From Marinihelvus sp036351115 (GTDB taxonomy: Bacteria; Pseudomonadota; Gammaproteobacteria; Xanthomonadales; SZUA-36), in assembly GCA_036351115.1 (NCBI GenBank), contig JAZBOL010000096.1, positions 62,001 to 126,000 on the forward strand: 64,000 nucleotides of DNA, given 5' to 3'. Below are positions 53,205 through 63,723 of this stretch, in pieces (position 1 is the first letter of the stretch; every line of letters begins with the position of its first letter). The translations under genes were made by a program, and so were the position numbers. The notes beneath the pieces were generated by a model that saw nothing but the letters and a program-made list of their open reading frames with translations, searched no databases and was not told where the DNA came from.

Positions 53205-54190
53205 GCGTTGTCGTCCTCCGCAAGCCGCCGCTCTACCGCGTCAAAGAGCTGGCCCGCAATGTTGAGGCCGTACTCCGCATCCAGCTCGCGAATGCAGGTC
53301 GGACTGGTTACGTTGATCTCTGTCAGCCAGTCACCGATCACGTCCAGGCCCGCGAACAGGATTCCCTTGGCCCGCAGCGCCGGCGCCACCTGGGCGCAGA
53401 TCCAGCGGTCACGGTCCGACAGCGGAACGCCTTCGCCCCGGCCTCCCTTGGCCAGGTTGCCGCGAAAATCCCCCTTGCCGGGCAGCCGCGCGAGGGCATA
53501 GGGCACGGGTTCCCCGTCGACCATCAGGATGCGCTTGTCTCCCTGGGTGATTTCCGGGATGTAGGTCTGCACCATGACCAGCTCCGTGTCGTGCTTGGTG
53601 ATCGCTTCGAGAATCACTTTCGTGTTGGGATCGCCGGGGTTGAGCTGAAAGATCGACTCGCCGCCCATGCCGTCGAGGGGTTTCACCACGCACTGCCCGT
53701 GTCGTTCCGCAAAGGCGAGCAGGCGCTCCGCCTGCCGTGAGATGGCGAAGGGTGTGCAGCACTGGGGAAAGTGGGTGATGTAGAACTTTTCGTTCGCGTC
53801 CCGCAGCGCCTGGGGCCGGTTCACCACCAGCGCGCCGGCCGCTTCGGCCAGTTCGAGCGCGTAGGTCAGGTATACGTAGTCCATGTCGAACGGCGGATCG
53901 CGACGCATCAGCACGACGTCCAGGTCGCCCAAGGGGCGGTCGACGCGCTCGCCGAGCTCGAACCACGACTCGGTATTGTCCTCGACGCGGACCGGTCGCC
54001 AGCTCGCTCGCGCTTCGCCGCCGTCCACCCAGATGTCCGACGGCTCCATGTAGAGCAGCTCGTGCCCGCGCCGCTGGGCCTCGAGCATCATGGCAAAGGT
54101 GGAGTCCTTGCGGATGTTGATGCCGCCGATGGGGTCCATGACGACCCCGGTGCGAAGGGGGCGATCGGGAAATGGGCGCTGTGCTGACAC
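53201..54190 (-). CDS. gshB: Glutathione synthetase
   Basis: A 329-residue ATP-grasp ligase that joins gamma-glutamylcysteine to glycine. Motifs: GVVMDPIGGINIRKDSTFAM, VLMRRDPPFDMDYVY, VVKPLDGMGGESIF (ATP loop), GDKRILMVDGEPVPYALAR and LTEINVTSPT. The GTG start at 54190 has AGGAG 7 bases upstream and gives the N-terminal extension that other GshB proteins have before VVMDPI. The ATG at 54139 would remove it. It is first in the chain to pyrB and divergent from pilG. Confidence 0.95.
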   Translation of the reverse strand: MSAQRPFPDRPLRTGVVMDPIGGINIRKDSTFAMMLEAQRRGHELLYMEPSDIWVDGGEARASWRPVRVEDNTESWFELGERVDRPLGDLDVVLMRRDPPFDMDYVYLTYALELAEAAGALVVNRPQALRDANEKFYITHFPQCCTPFAISRQAERLLAFAERHGQCVVKPLDGMGGESIFQLNPGDPNTKVILEAITKHDTELVMVQTYIPEITQGDKRILMVDGEPVPYALARLPGKGDFRGNLAKGGRGEGVPLSDRDRWICAQVAPALRAKGILFAGLDVIGDWLTEINVTSPTCIRELDAEYGLNIAGQLFDAVERRLAEDDNA

Positions 54191-54467
54191 GAATGATCTC
54201 CTGGTCTCGTATTTCCCATTATCAGATGCACGCCCCGGCCTTGCCAGCACCGGTGATATGGATTGACAACCCTTGGCGTTGATATTCTGTACGGGCCTCA
54301 ATGAATTGGAGAACATTTCTCCCAACCGGCCCTAAGCTGGAAACCCGCGAATTTCGGGGTTACACTGGTTCGCCTGGGGGAGACGGACACGACCACCACG
54401 TGCCGAATCCGACAAAACAAACGGGCGAAGGAATCGCGCTACGGATTAAGCGACAGGGAAGAACACC

Positions 54468-54893
54468 ATGAACGTGGAGAGTGTGTCAGTGGCCGAAGAG
54501 GCCATCAACGGGGAAACCGAGAGCAGCCGGGAGCTCACCATCCTGTTCGTCGATGACAGTGCGACCATCCGTCGCTCTGCCGAGACGATGCTGTCCGGCC
54601 AGGAATGCCGCATCGTGACCGCCGAGAACGGTTTCGAGGCGCTGTCCAAGATTTCGCGCCATCGTCCCGATCTCATTTTCGTCGACATCATGATGCCGCG
54701 CCTCGACGGCTATCAGACGACGGCCATCATCAAGAACAACGCCGAGTTCCGGGAAACGCCGGTCATCATGCTGACCAGCAAGGACGGGCTCTTCGACAAG
54801 GCCCGTGGTCGGGTCGTGGGTTCGGATCTGTACCTGACGAAGCCCTTCACGCGGGAAGAACTGCTCTCCGCCGTGGAGCAGCACGCCGCCTGA
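54468..54893 (+). CDS. pilG: Twitching-motility response regulator PilG
   Basis: A 141-residue single-domain CheY-like receiver with an N-terminal extension of about 22 residues. Acidic pocket D29-D30, phosphoacceptor D73 (FVDIMMPRLDG), T103 and K125 are intact. KNNAEFRETPVIMLTSKDGL and KPFTREELLSAVEQH match PilG rather than PilH. PilG is phosphorylated by ChpA and stimulates pilus extension and cAMP production. It begins the cluster; a TTGACA at 54263-54268 in the 277-base gap to gshB could be part of its promoter, but the spacer to the next -10-like TATTCT is only 14 bases. Confidence 0.93.
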   Translation: MNVESVSVAEEAINGETESSRELTILFVDDSATIRRSAETMLSGQECRIVTAENGFEALSKISRHRPDLIFVDIMMPRLDGYQTTAIIKNNAEFRETPVIMLTSKDGLFDKARGRVVGSDLYLTKPFTREELLSAVEQHAA

Positions 54894-54948
54894 TGAGCGG
54901 TGCTCCGGGCCAAAGACCCGGCGCCCGGTCTCCGCTGGAGCCAGGACC

Positions 54949-55491
54949 ATGAGCGACGTCAACGCCTCCTTCGCCAAGCTGCTCGAATACGAGCAGCGCG
55001 CGCTGGGCGCGGAAGAATCCGATGCCGGCGCCGCGGTCGTCCAGGGCGACTGGGCCGGCCTCGCCTTCCGGATCGCGGATACGCAGATGGTTTGTGGCAC
55101 GGACCGGATCTTCGAGTCACTGCCCATTCCGCGGGTGACCCGCGTACCGGGCACAAAGCCGTTCATCCTGGGCCTGGCGAACGTTCGCGGCAATCTCATT
55201 ACGGTCATCGATCTCGGGCGCTATCTCGAAGGCGAGCCCACGCCCGTGACCGGTACGTCCCGCCTGCTGTCCGCGACCCTCAGGGGCCGACCGGTGGGCC
55301 TGCTCGTCGACGAGGTCTACGGTCAACGCAATTTCATGAGCAGCGACGCGGGCACGCCGAGCCTGCCGGAGAACAGCCCCCTCACCGGCCTGGTGCGGAA
55401 ACAGCACCGGTCCGGCAGTGAAACCTGGCAGGAACTCGACCTGCCGGCGCTGTTCAGCCAACCCGAGTTTCTGGACGGCTCAGCCGCCTGA
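54949..55491 (+). CDS. pilI: CheW-like coupling protein PilI
   Basis: A 180-residue CheW-domain protein that links the PilJ receptor to the ChpA kinase. The domain covers about residues 38-150 (VTRVPGTKPFILGLANVRGN, ITVIDLGRYLEG, GLLVDEVYGQRNF). It comes 55 bases after pilG; in Pseudomonas pilH stands between these two, and no pilH is present here. The ATG at 54949 has GGAGCCAGG upstream. Confidence 0.93.
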   Translation: MSDVNASFAKLLEYEQRALGAEESDAGAAVVQGDWAGLAFRIADTQMVCGTDRIFESLPIPRVTRVPGTKPFILGLANVRGNLITVIDLGRYLEGEPTPVTGTSRLLSATLRGRPVGLLVDEVYGQRNFMSSDAGTPSLPENSPLTGLVRKQHRSGSETWQELDLPALFSQPEFLDGSAA

Positions 55492-55511
55492 GGCACCGCG
55501 AGCACCGCGCC

Positions 55512-57779
55512 ATGAGCAACAAGAGCAATTTCAACGGATCCAATGCCTCCTGGGTGGTCTACGCCCTCGCCGCCCTGACCGTGGCCGCCGGCGTCTTCGT
55601 GGTCGTCACCATTACGAAGCTCTCCACCAACGCCGCGGACGAGCGGCAGTGGATTCGCCAGGCGTCCACCGTGCAGGTCGACTCCCAGAGGCTGACCAAG
55701 TCCGCCGTGGAAGCGGCGCTGGGCAATCTCGACGCCTTCAACCAGCTCGAAAGCACGCATCGCGAAGTCAACGCCAACGTGCAGACCCTGCGCGCCGGCG
55801 ATCCCAGTATCGGCCTGTCTCCCGTTCCGTCGGAAGTGGCGGGGGAAATGAGCTCGCTCAGCGCCACCTGGAGCACGGTCAGCGCCAACGCCCAGACCAT
55901 CATCAGCAGCGAAGCCCTGGTCAATGAACTGGCGGAGGCAGGCGCGTCGTTCCTCGTGTCGGTCAACAACCTCCAGGAAACGACCGACCGTGTGCTCAGA
56001 AACCTGGTGGAAAGCGGCGCACCCAACCAGCAGGTATTCATGGCCGGACGCCTGGTCACGCTGACCGAGCGCATGCATCGCAGCGTACAGGAGCTTCTCA
56101 ACAATGCGGGCGACACGGACCGGGTGACCGAGCGCCTGCGCGTGCTCATGGACACCTTCGAATCCGGCGAGGCCGCCCTGCGCAGCGGCAACACGCGCCT
56201 CGGCGTACCCCAGGTGTTCAACCAGCAGGCCCTGGCCAGCCTGGCCCAGGTCAACCGCGTGTTCGAAGAGGTCAAACCGCAGCTCGAGATCATTCTCGAG
56301 TCCTCGGTCAACCTGGAGGACGTGCGCAAGGCCGCGGACGCCATATTCCTGGACAGCGACCGGCTCTTCAGCCAGTCCGGCGAGCTCGTGGAAGCCGTTT
56401 CCGCCCTGCCGCGCAGCCGGACCTGGCCGTCCACCGGTGCGACCACCATCGGTCTCGTGCTGCTGGTGGTGTTGCTTGCGGCGCTGCTCGGCATGGTCAT
56501 CATCAGCGCACGGCGCCGGGCCGATACGGCCTTCCGCAGCAATCGCAGGACGCAGCAGGCCATTGTGCGTCTGCTCGACGAGCTCAGCTGCCTGGCGGAC
56601 GGTGATCTCACCGCCCGCGCCACCGTGTCCGACGACGTGACCGGCGCCATCGCCGACGCCGTCAACTTCGCCGTGGAGCAGCTTCGTGAGCTGGTCCGGG
56701 GCATCAACGAGACGGCCCACGCGGTCGCGGAATCCGCCGAACAGACGCGGGAGAAGACCTCTGAACTGGCCCAGTCCGCCAATGAGCAGGCCGGCCAGGT
56801 TGCCCGGGCCACGGAAAAAATCCAGGCCATGTCCAAGGCTTTCGGCACCATGGCGGAACGCTCCAAGGAGTCCAGCGAGACGGCCCTGGAGTCGGTCAAA
56901 ATCGCCAAGGATGGCGGCGCCAAGGTGCGCGAGACCATCAACGGCATGGACACGATCCGGGAACAGATCCAGGAAACGTCCAAGCGCATCAAGCGCCTGG
57001 GCGAGTCCACGCAGGAAATCGGGGACATCGTCAAACTCATCAACGACATCGCCGAGCAGACCAATGTGCTGGCGCTGAACGCCGCGATTCAGGCCGCCTC
57101 CGCCGGCGGCAGCGGCCAGGGCTTCGCCGTGGTCGCCGACGAGGTACAGCAACTCGCGGAAAGCGCCACCCAGGCCACGAAACGCATCTCCGGCCTGGTG
57201 CAGACCATCCAGGTCGACACGGCCGAGGCCGTCAAATCCATGGAGGCGACGACCAGCGAGGTCGTGGCCGGCGCACACCTCGCACAGGACGCCGGGGTGG
57301 CCCTCGTGAAGACCGAGAAGGCCTCGACGGAGCTGTCCAACCTCGTGCAGGGCATTTCCGACGAGGCGCACACCTATTCGGAGCAGGCCGCACGGATTTC
57401 CGAGCTGATGGACGGCATCCGCAACGTGTCGGTGAAATCGTCCCGCGGCACCGAAGACACGGCCGGTTCAGTCCACGAACTGGCGCAACGCGTGATGCAG
57501 CTCAAGGCCTCCGTGGCGGACTTCAAACTGCCGGACGAGGATCTTCCAACCTCGACCGACACGTTCGATGTGCCGCGGACCCTGGCCGCCGCCGAGTCGG
57601 GTGATGACGAAGCCGCTGATGACCATGGGGTTCCGGCCGAAGGGGCCCCGGAGGAAGCGGACGGCGGATCGAAGGCGCCGGCGAAGCCGGGAACGGAGAA
57701 CGCGGAAGACGGCGAGCGGGATCTGCCGCTCGGTGGGGCAGCGCGCGAAGCCGCGCTGGCGGAACGGAAAGGCGCCTGA
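55512..57779 (+). CDS. pilJ: Twitching-motility chemoreceptor PilJ
   Basis: A 755-residue methyl-accepting protein. TM1 is about residues 13-36 and TM2 about 310-332, with a large periplasmic PilJ-type region of repeated helices between (GRLVTLTERMHRSVQELLNN is one copy). A HAMP segment follows, then a signalling domain whose tip is IAEQTNVLALNAAIQAASAG and VVADEVQQLAESATQ. The last 80 residues are an acidic, low-complexity tail. It senses surface contact via PilA in Pseudomonas. It starts 20 bases after pilI; no pilK methyltransferase follows before chpA. Confidence 0.93.
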   Translation: MSNKSNFNGSNASWVVYALAALTVAAGVFVVVTITKLSTNAADERQWIRQASTVQVDSQRLTKSAVEAALGNLDAFNQLESTHREVNANVQTLRAGDPSIGLSPVPSEVAGEMSSLSATWSTVSANAQTIISSEALVNELAEAGASFLVSVNNLQETTDRVLRNLVESGAPNQQVFMAGRLVTLTERMHRSVQELLNNAGDTDRVTERLRVLMDTFESGEAALRSGNTRLGVPQVFNQQALASLAQVNRVFEEVKPQLEIILESSVNLEDVRKAADAIFLDSDRLFSQSGELVEAVSALPRSRTWPSTGATTIGLVLLVVLLAALLGMVIISARRRADTAFRSNRRTQQAIVRLLDELSCLADGDLTARATVSDDVTGAIADAVNFAVEQLRELVRGINETAHAVAESAEQTREKTSELAQSANEQAGQVARATEKIQAMSKAFGTMAERSKESSETALESVKIAKDGGAKVRETINGMDTIREQIQETSKRIKRLGESTQEIGDIVKLINDIAEQTNVLALNAAIQAASAGGSGQGFAVVADEVQQLAESATQATKRISGLVQTIQVDTAEAVKSMEATTSEVVAGAHLAQDAGVALVKTEKASTELSNLVQGISDEAHTYSEQAARISELMDGIRNVSVKSSRGTEDTAGSVHELAQRVMQLKASVADFKLPDEDLPTSTDTFDVPRTLAAAESGDDEAADDHGVPAEGAPEEADGGSKAPAKPGTENAEDGERDLPLGGAAREAALAERKGA

Positions 57780-57867
57780 TCATGGGACCGGCGGCTGAAC
57801 CACATACCCCGCCGGCAACGGACCCGCGGTGCGGTCCGCCCGGCAGGCAACGAAGGGGAGAGTCGCC

Positions 57868-60800
57868 ATGATGCAGCCCGGAACACTGACACCCACGGCC
57901 CTGGGCTGGATTCGCGAGGATCTCGATCGGGAAATCGAGCGCATGCGCGCCCAGATCGAGGCGATCGCGGACAACGCGAATCCCGGGCAGGCCGCGCTCG
58001 ACGGGGCCTCGGAGCGCCTCGGCGAGCTCGCGCGGATCTTCGAAACACTCATGATGGACGGCGCCCGGCAGGTCACCGCGGAGATGCAGCGCCTCGTCGA
58101 GTTCCTGGGCCGGGCCCGGGTTCCGGATCGCGAAGCCGTGACCGCAGCCCTGGTGGAAGCCGTCGTGGTTTTGCCGGCCTATCTCGACCGGCTCCAGTCC
58201 GGAAAGCGGGACCTGCCGGTGCTGCTGCTTCCCCTGATCAACCAGATGCGCGAGAGCACGGGGGATGACCCCCTTTCGGAAGGCACCGTGTTCTCTCCCC
58301 TGCTGGACGTGGAGCTGCCCGAGCTCGAATTCGTGCGCAAGCCCGGCTACGACGAGCCCTTCGAGTACCTCACGGACCGTTTGCACCGGCAATACGAGAA
58401 GGCGCTGCAGAACTGGCTCGCGGAACAGGACCAAACCGCCCTGCTCTCCCCCATGCAGGGCATCTGCGAAACCATGCGCCATCGCGTGGATCGCTACGAT
58501 CTCAAACGGCTCTGGTGGGTCGCCACGGAAGTGTTCGGTGGCCTCATGGACGGCCACGTGGACAACGACGTCCACCTGCGTCGCCTCATGGCCCGCCTTT
58601 CCCACCTGATTCAACGCATGTCGGAGCAGGGGGAAGACGGCATCGACGAGCGCACCTCGACCTCCGTCACCCAGGCCCTGCTCTTCCACATTGGAAACGC
58701 GGACAGCGGCAGCCAGGGCGTCGACCTGGTCCGCGAGCGCTTCGAGCTCGACAAACTCGCGTCGGACAGCGACGCCATGATGCGCGCATCGCGCACGCTT
58801 TCCGGCCAGGACCGGGAGATGTACGAGTCGCTCAGCGCGGCGGTGGAAGACGAACTCGCCATCGTCAAGGACGCGCTGGATCTGGAACTCAGAACGGGCC
58901 AGGTGGAAGCGGACAGGCGCCAGCAGAGCACGGAGGCCCTGTCCCGCCTCGCCGATACGCTGAGCATGCTCGGCCTCTCCGCGCCGGGTGCCCGCCTCGC
59001 CGGCCTGATCCCGGTGTTTGCAGGCTCCGCCGAGGCCGAATCGGCCGAGCGAGAAGCCGCGCTCGGAAAGATGGCCGAGGAACTGCTTTTGGTCGAATCC
59101 GCCCTTCGGGAGCAGGTGGAAACGCTCGGCGAGGACGAGGGCGAGCCGGAAGAATCCTCCTTCATCGCCCTGTCCGCCCACGAGCAACGGGGCATTCGGG
59201 CCAGGCTGCTCGACGAGTGCGTCACCAGTATGCACGCGGCCCAGGATGCGGTTCGTGAGCGTTTTTCCGGCAAGCACGGACAGGATCCGGACGAGGCGCT
59301 GATGCTCGTGGCCGGGGCCCTGGAGCTGGCCCGGGATACGGAAACCGCCGCCCTCACGGAGCGGCTCGCGGATACGCTGAAGCGCTTCCTGCGCGCGGCC
59401 CGCGATGAACTCGAAATCACGGAAACGCACCGGGAAACCATCGCCGACGCCATGGCGGCCCTGGAAATGTATCTTTCCGCGCTTCGCGACCGGCAACGGG
59501 ACGCCAGCCATCTCGTTGACCTGGTCCGGGAACGCCTGGACGAGATCGAAGCCGAGCTCACCGAGCCGGAGACCCCGGAGGCATCCGCACCCCGCGACGC
59601 CGCGGACAGCGAGCCGGAACCGGTACCGACGGTTTCCCTCGTTGAAACATCCGCCGATGGGGCGCCGGAACCGGAAGTCGAGGCGCCCGCCGAAGTTGTG
59701 GCTACCGACGCCGACATGGAATCCGTGGAGGCCATCGAAGCCGAGGCTGAGCCTGCTGTGAGTGCCGTGCCTGCCGAAGCCGAAGCCCAAGCGGCCGAGC
59801 CTGAACCCGCAGGGGAACCGGCCGACGTTCCGGCACCCGCGCCGGCGCCGGCGCCGGGTCCGGCGCCCGCCGCCGCTGCGACCGCCGCGGAGGATGCCGA
59901 CGAACTTCCGCCGGAGATCGATCCGGAACTGCGGGAGATCTTCCTCGAGGAATACGAGGAGGTCCTGCAGGAGCTCCAGGGGTCCATACCCCAGTGGATC
60001 AATCAGCTCGACAACGCCGAGGCCCTGACGGAAATTCGCCGCGCGTTCCACACCCTCAAGGGCAGTGGGCGCATGGTCGGCGCCGACGAGCTGGGTGACT
60101 TCTCCTGGCAGATCGAAAACATGCTCAACGCCCTGCTGGAAGGGCGCGGCAAGAATTTCTCCGATGCGGCCATGATGGTGCGCCTGGCCGAGGCTTCCCT
60201 GCCGGCGCTCCGCCAGCGCCTCCTGCAGGAGCCGGCAGGCCTGAACGCGAGCATCATTCGGCAGATCGGCGATATCGCCGAGCACATCGCACGCAACGAA
60301 GGGGCCGATTGGGCAGGCCTCCAGCCGCAGCTGCCCGTCTACCTGGCAAGCCTGCTGCCCAGCGACATCGCGGCGGCGCCCGCGGCGGCGCCGGCCCCAC
60401 AGGCCGGCGGCGCCGACGACGAGGTGCGCGAACTGCTGAAGGCCGAGCTGGCGCAGCACCTGCAGCCGATTCGGGAACTCGTGGACAGCATCGCGCAGGA
60501 TCGCGCGACCCGGACCTCACCGGACCAGGTGCGCGCCGCGCACACGATCGCGGGCGCCCTGGCCATGGAGCCGGAGGGGCTCGATGCCGGGGTGGCCAAG
60601 GCCCTGGAAGGCCTGCTGGAAACCCAGTCGCGCACCGGCAAGGAGTTTTCACCGGACGCGATGTTCACGGTCATCAGCGCCGTGGGGCAGCTCCAGAATC
60701 GCCTGGAGCGGCTCGAGGGCTACGGAGACCTGAGCCCCGCCGAGGAACAGCAGGAGCTCATCGATCAGCTGACGCACCTGCAACCGCAGTTCGATGGCCC

Positions 60801-63723
60801 GGCGCTCGATGACGCCGCCGCCGAACCCGGAGTTGTCGAGCCGGAGACCTTCGAACCGGGCTCCGTCGAGCCTCCGGCCGAGCGCGGCGCGGATGCCCCC
60901 TCCGAGTTCGATCCCGGCCGGTCCGTGTTTGGCGCCAACGACGAGGCGGCGGAGGAGACGGAGGATGGCCTGACGTTCACGTCCTCGCCAGTCGAAGCCC
61001 TGTCGGAAAAACCCCTCGAAGACGTTCAGGAGGAGGCCCGGAAAGAAAGCCTGGACGAACTCGAAGAGTCAAGCCGGGAAGACATCACGGAAGAGCTCGA
61101 CGCGTCCGAAGCGACCGTCGAGGCCGGGCCGCTCGAGACTGACGCAGCCGAGGAAGCGACGCCGGAACCGCCGAAACGTTTCGAGCCGCCCGTCTTCACG
61201 CCGCCCGAGGAAACATCATCGGCCCCGGCGCCCCAGGAACCGGTCCGCGAGCCGGAGGCGCCCCGGGCGCCGGCGAGCGAGGAAGCCGTGGCCGGCACCT
61301 CCGGGGAAACGCTGGATCCGGAAATCGTGGAGATTTTCCTCGAGGAAGCCGCCGAGGTCCTCGAACGCGGCGAGAACGCCCTCAACGAGTGGCGCGACGA
61401 CCTGGAGCAGCTCAACTGGGTGCAGGAACTGCAGCGCGAGATCCACACCTTCAAGGGTGGCGCCCGCATGGCCGGGCTGCTGAGCATCGGCGATTTCGCC
61501 CACGAGATGGAAGAGCTGCTCGAGCGCATCGCCGACCGCGTGGAACAGCCGTCGCTGTCGGCGGTGCAACTCCTCGAAGACGCCTGCGACCGCCTGCTGG
61601 GCTGGGTCGATCAGGTGCGCGACGGCCAGGCACCGGATGCGGGCCAGGCGCTGGAACTGCTGAAGCAGCAGATTGCCGGCCTCGGCGACGTCATCGTTCC
61701 GATGCAGGAACGGCCTGCTGCGCCGTCAAGCGAAGAATCGCCGGCGGTGCGGGAGCTGCCGGAAGCGGAGGTGCAGGACGAGGTGGCCGCGGAACCGGAC
61801 TCGCTTCCGGAACCCACGGCGCCCGCGGAGGCGATGCGGGCCATCCCGGCCGCCACGCCGGCGCGCGAGCCCTCTGCCGTCGAAGATCCGGCGTCCGGCG
61901 GCACGATCAAGGTGCCCGCGGACCTGCTCGACCGCCTGGTCAACGCTTCCGGCGAGGTCAGCATCTACCGCTCGCGTCTCGAGCAGCAGATCGGCAAGCT
62001 GAAAGGCAACATTGCCGAGTTCGACGAGACCATCGACCGTCTCAGCGAACAGTTCCGCAAGATGGACATCGAAATCGAGGCCCAGATTCGCGCGAACTAC
62101 CCGGACGAGGTGGAAGCCCAGGGCGAGAACTTCGATCCGCTCGAGCTCGATCAGTTTTCGGCGCTGCAGCAAGCCACGCGCAGCCTGCAGGAGTCCGTGG
62201 CCGACCTGCTCAGCCTCCAGGAGATGGCCGAGGAGAACCTGCGCGCCTCCGAACAGCTTCTGACCCGCCAGTCACGGGTTTCCACGGAGCTCCAGGAAGG
62301 CCTCATGAAAACGCGCATGGTGCCCTTCGCCACCATCGCGCCGCGTCTGCGCCGCATTGTCCGCTCGGCGACCAAGGAAGAGGGCAAGCAGGCGCGCCTG
62401 CAGCTCCAGATGGTCGGCACGAGCGACGAGCTCGACCGCAACGTGCTGGAACACATCACCGCGCCCCTCGAGCACATGATGCGCAATGCCGTGGCCCACG
62501 GCATCGAATCGCCGGAAATGCGGCGTGAGCGCGACAAGCCCGCGGAAGGCGAGATCACCATCACCGTCGAGTCGGAGGCCACGGAGTTCGTCATCCGCAT
62601 CGCCGACGACGGCGGCGGCATTCCCCTGGAGAAGATTCGGCAGAAGGCCATTGACCGGGGCCTTCTCGATGTCGACTCGGAGCCGTCGCGCCAGCAGCTC
62701 TACGCGTTCATGATGGACAGCGGCTTCTCGACCTCCAGTTCGGTGACCAAGATCGCCGGGCGCGGTGTGGGCATGGACGTCGTCAACAGCGACATCAAGC
62801 AGATCGGTGGCTCCCTCGAGATCGATTCCGAGCCGGGCGAAGGCACGCAGTTCACGATCCGCATTCCCTTTACCCTGGCCATCATGCAGGCCATCGGCAT
62901 CGAGGCGGGCGACGCCCGCTACCTGCTCCCGCTGTCGAGCGTCGTGGGCGTTTCCCGCATCATGCCGGACGACTACCGCTCCATGGTCGAGGCCGAAGAA
63001 CCGGTGTACCGCTTCGCCGGCCAGGAGTACCCGGTGCTGGACATCGAACCCCTGCTGGGCGAACGGTCCACGCCCCTGGGCCGCGACAACGTTTCGCTGC
63101 TGGTTCTCAGCGCCGGTGAGCAGAAGGCCGCGGTTCGCGTGCCCCAGCTGCTGCCCCACCGCGAGGTGGTCATCAAGCCCGTGGGCCCGCAAATCAGCAG
63201 TGTCGCCGGTGTACTCGGCGGCTCGATATCGGGCGATGGCGAGGTCATGGTGATCCTCGATCCGGGCCCGCTCATTCGCCAGGCCATGATCCACGGTTAC
63301 CAGGCGCCGGTCGAGAGCAGCTACACCGCGGCTGCAAGGAACCGAAAGCTGGTCATTGTCGTGGACGATTCCATCACCATGCGCAAGGTCACGTCCCGGG
63401 TCCTGGAGGGCAAGGATTACGAGGTCATCACCGCCCGTGATGGCGTGGATGCCCTGGAGCAGCTCCAGGACCGCACACCGGACATCATGCTGTTCGATAT
63501 CGAGATGCCGCGCATGGACGGTTACGAACTGACCGAGCGCGTCCGGGACGACGGGCGGTTCCGCCACACGCCGATCATGATGATTACATCCCGGGCAGGC
63601 CAGAAGCACCAGGACCGGGCCATGCAGGCCGGCGCGACCGCCTACCTGACCAAGCCCTACCGCGAAGACGAGTTGCTCATGGAAGTCGAGCGGCTGCTCC
63701 ACGAGGCGAAGGAAACGACATGA
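57868..63723 (+). CDS. chpA: Hybrid chemosensory histidine kinase ChpA (PilL-like)
   Basis: A very large (1951-residue) CheA-type kinase. In order: an N-terminal helical region (1-560), a Pro/Ala/Glu linker, HPt domain with H728 (FHTLKGSGRM), a degenerate or second HPt (H892, AAHTIAGAL), another acidic linker, HPt with H1193 (IHTFKGGARM), P3 dimerisation (about 1345), HATPase (N-box HMMRNAVAHGIE near 1535, GRGVGMDVV), a CheW-like P5 (about 1670-1800) and a C-terminal receiver with D1877 (LFDIEMPRMDG). Pseudomonas ChpA is about 2470 residues with more phosphotransfer sites, so this one is reduced. ATG at 57868 has GGGGAG upstream. Confidence 0.94.
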   Translation: MMQPGTLTPTALGWIREDLDREIERMRAQIEAIADNANPGQAALDGASERLGELARIFETLMMDGARQVTAEMQRLVEFLGRARVPDREAVTAALVEAVVVLPAYLDRLQSGKRDLPVLLLPLINQMRESTGDDPLSEGTVFSPLLDVELPELEFVRKPGYDEPFEYLTDRLHRQYEKALQNWLAEQDQTALLSPMQGICETMRHRVDRYDLKRLWWVATEVFGGLMDGHVDNDVHLRRLMARLSHLIQRMSEQGEDGIDERTSTSVTQALLFHIGNADSGSQGVDLVRERFELDKLASDSDAMMRASRTLSGQDREMYESLSAAVEDELAIVKDALDLELRTGQVEADRRQQSTEALSRLADTLSMLGLSAPGARLAGLIPVFAGSAEAESAEREAALGKMAEELLLVESALREQVETLGEDEGEPEESSFIALSAHEQRGIRARLLDECVTSMHAAQDAVRERFSGKHGQDPDEALMLVAGALELARDTETAALTERLADTLKRFLRAARDELEITETHRETIADAMAALEMYLSALRDRQRDASHLVDLVRERLDEIEAELTEPETPEASAPRDAADSEPEPVPTVSLVETSADGAPEPEVEAPAEVVATDADMESVEAIEAEAEPAVSAVPAEAEAQAAEPEPAGEPADVPAPAPAPAPGPAPAAAATAAEDADELPPEIDPELREIFLEEYEEVLQELQGSIPQWINQLDNAEALTEIRRAFHTLKGSGRMVGADELGDFSWQIENMLNALLEGRGKNFSDAAMMVRLAEASLPALRQRLLQEPAGLNASIIRQIGDIAEHIARNEGADWAGLQPQLPVYLASLLPSDIAAAPAAAPAPQAGGADDEVRELLKAELAQHLQPIRELVDSIAQDRATRTSPDQVRAAHTIAGALAMEPEGLDAGVAKALEGLLETQSRTGKEFSPDAMFTVISAVGQLQNRLERLEGYGDLSPAEEQQELIDQLTHLQPQFDGPALDDAAAEPGVVEPETFEPGSVEPPAERGADAPSEFDPGRSVFGANDEAAEETEDGLTFTSSPVEALSEKPLEDVQEEARKESLDELEESSREDITEELDASEATVEAGPLETDAAEEATPEPPKRFEPPVFTPPEETSSAPAPQEPVREPEAPRAPASEEAVAGTSGETLDPEIVEIFLEEAAEVLERGENALNEWRDDLEQLNWVQELQREIHTFKGGARMAGLLSIGDFAHEMEELLERIADRVEQPSLSAVQLLEDACDRLLGWVDQVRDGQAPDAGQALELLKQQIAGLGDVIVPMQERPAAPSSEESPAVRELPEAEVQDEVAAEPDSLPEPTAPAEAMRAIPAATPAREPSAVEDPASGGTIKVPADLLDRLVNASGEVSIYRSRLEQQIGKLKGNIAEFDETIDRLSEQFRKMDIEIEAQIRANYPDEVEAQGENFDPLELDQFSALQQATRSLQESVADLLSLQEMAEENLRASEQLLTRQSRVSTELQEGLMKTRMVPFATIAPRLRRIVRSATKEEGKQARLQLQMVGTSDELDRNVLEHITAPLEHMMRNAVAHGIESPEMRRERDKPAEGEITITVESEATEFVIRIADDGGGIPLEKIRQKAIDRGLLDVDSEPSRQQLYAFMMDSGFSTSSSVTKIAGRGVGMDVVNSDIKQIGGSLEIDSEPGEGTQFTIRIPFTLAIMQAIGIEAGDARYLLPLSSVVGVSRIMPDDYRSMVEAEEPVYRFAGQEYPVLDIEPLLGERSTPLGRDNVSLLVLSAGEQKAAVRVPQLLPHREVVIKPVGPQISSVAGVLGGSISGDGEVMVILDPGPLIRQAMIHGYQAPVESSYTAAARNRKLVIVVDDSITMRKVTSRVLEGKDYEVITARDGVDALEQLQDRTPDIMLFDIEMPRMDGYELTERVRDDGRFRHTPIMMITSRAGQKHQDRAMQAGATAYLTKPYREDELLMEVERLLHEAKETT

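Noticed and set aside
55323..57371. A 682-codon open frame antisense to pilI and pilJ
   Set aside because: It is antisense to a complete receptor gene and has no family character.
57523..60459. A 978-codon open frame antisense to pilJ and chpA
   Set aside because: High G+C at third positions of chpA keeps the opposite strand open; the product has no motifs.
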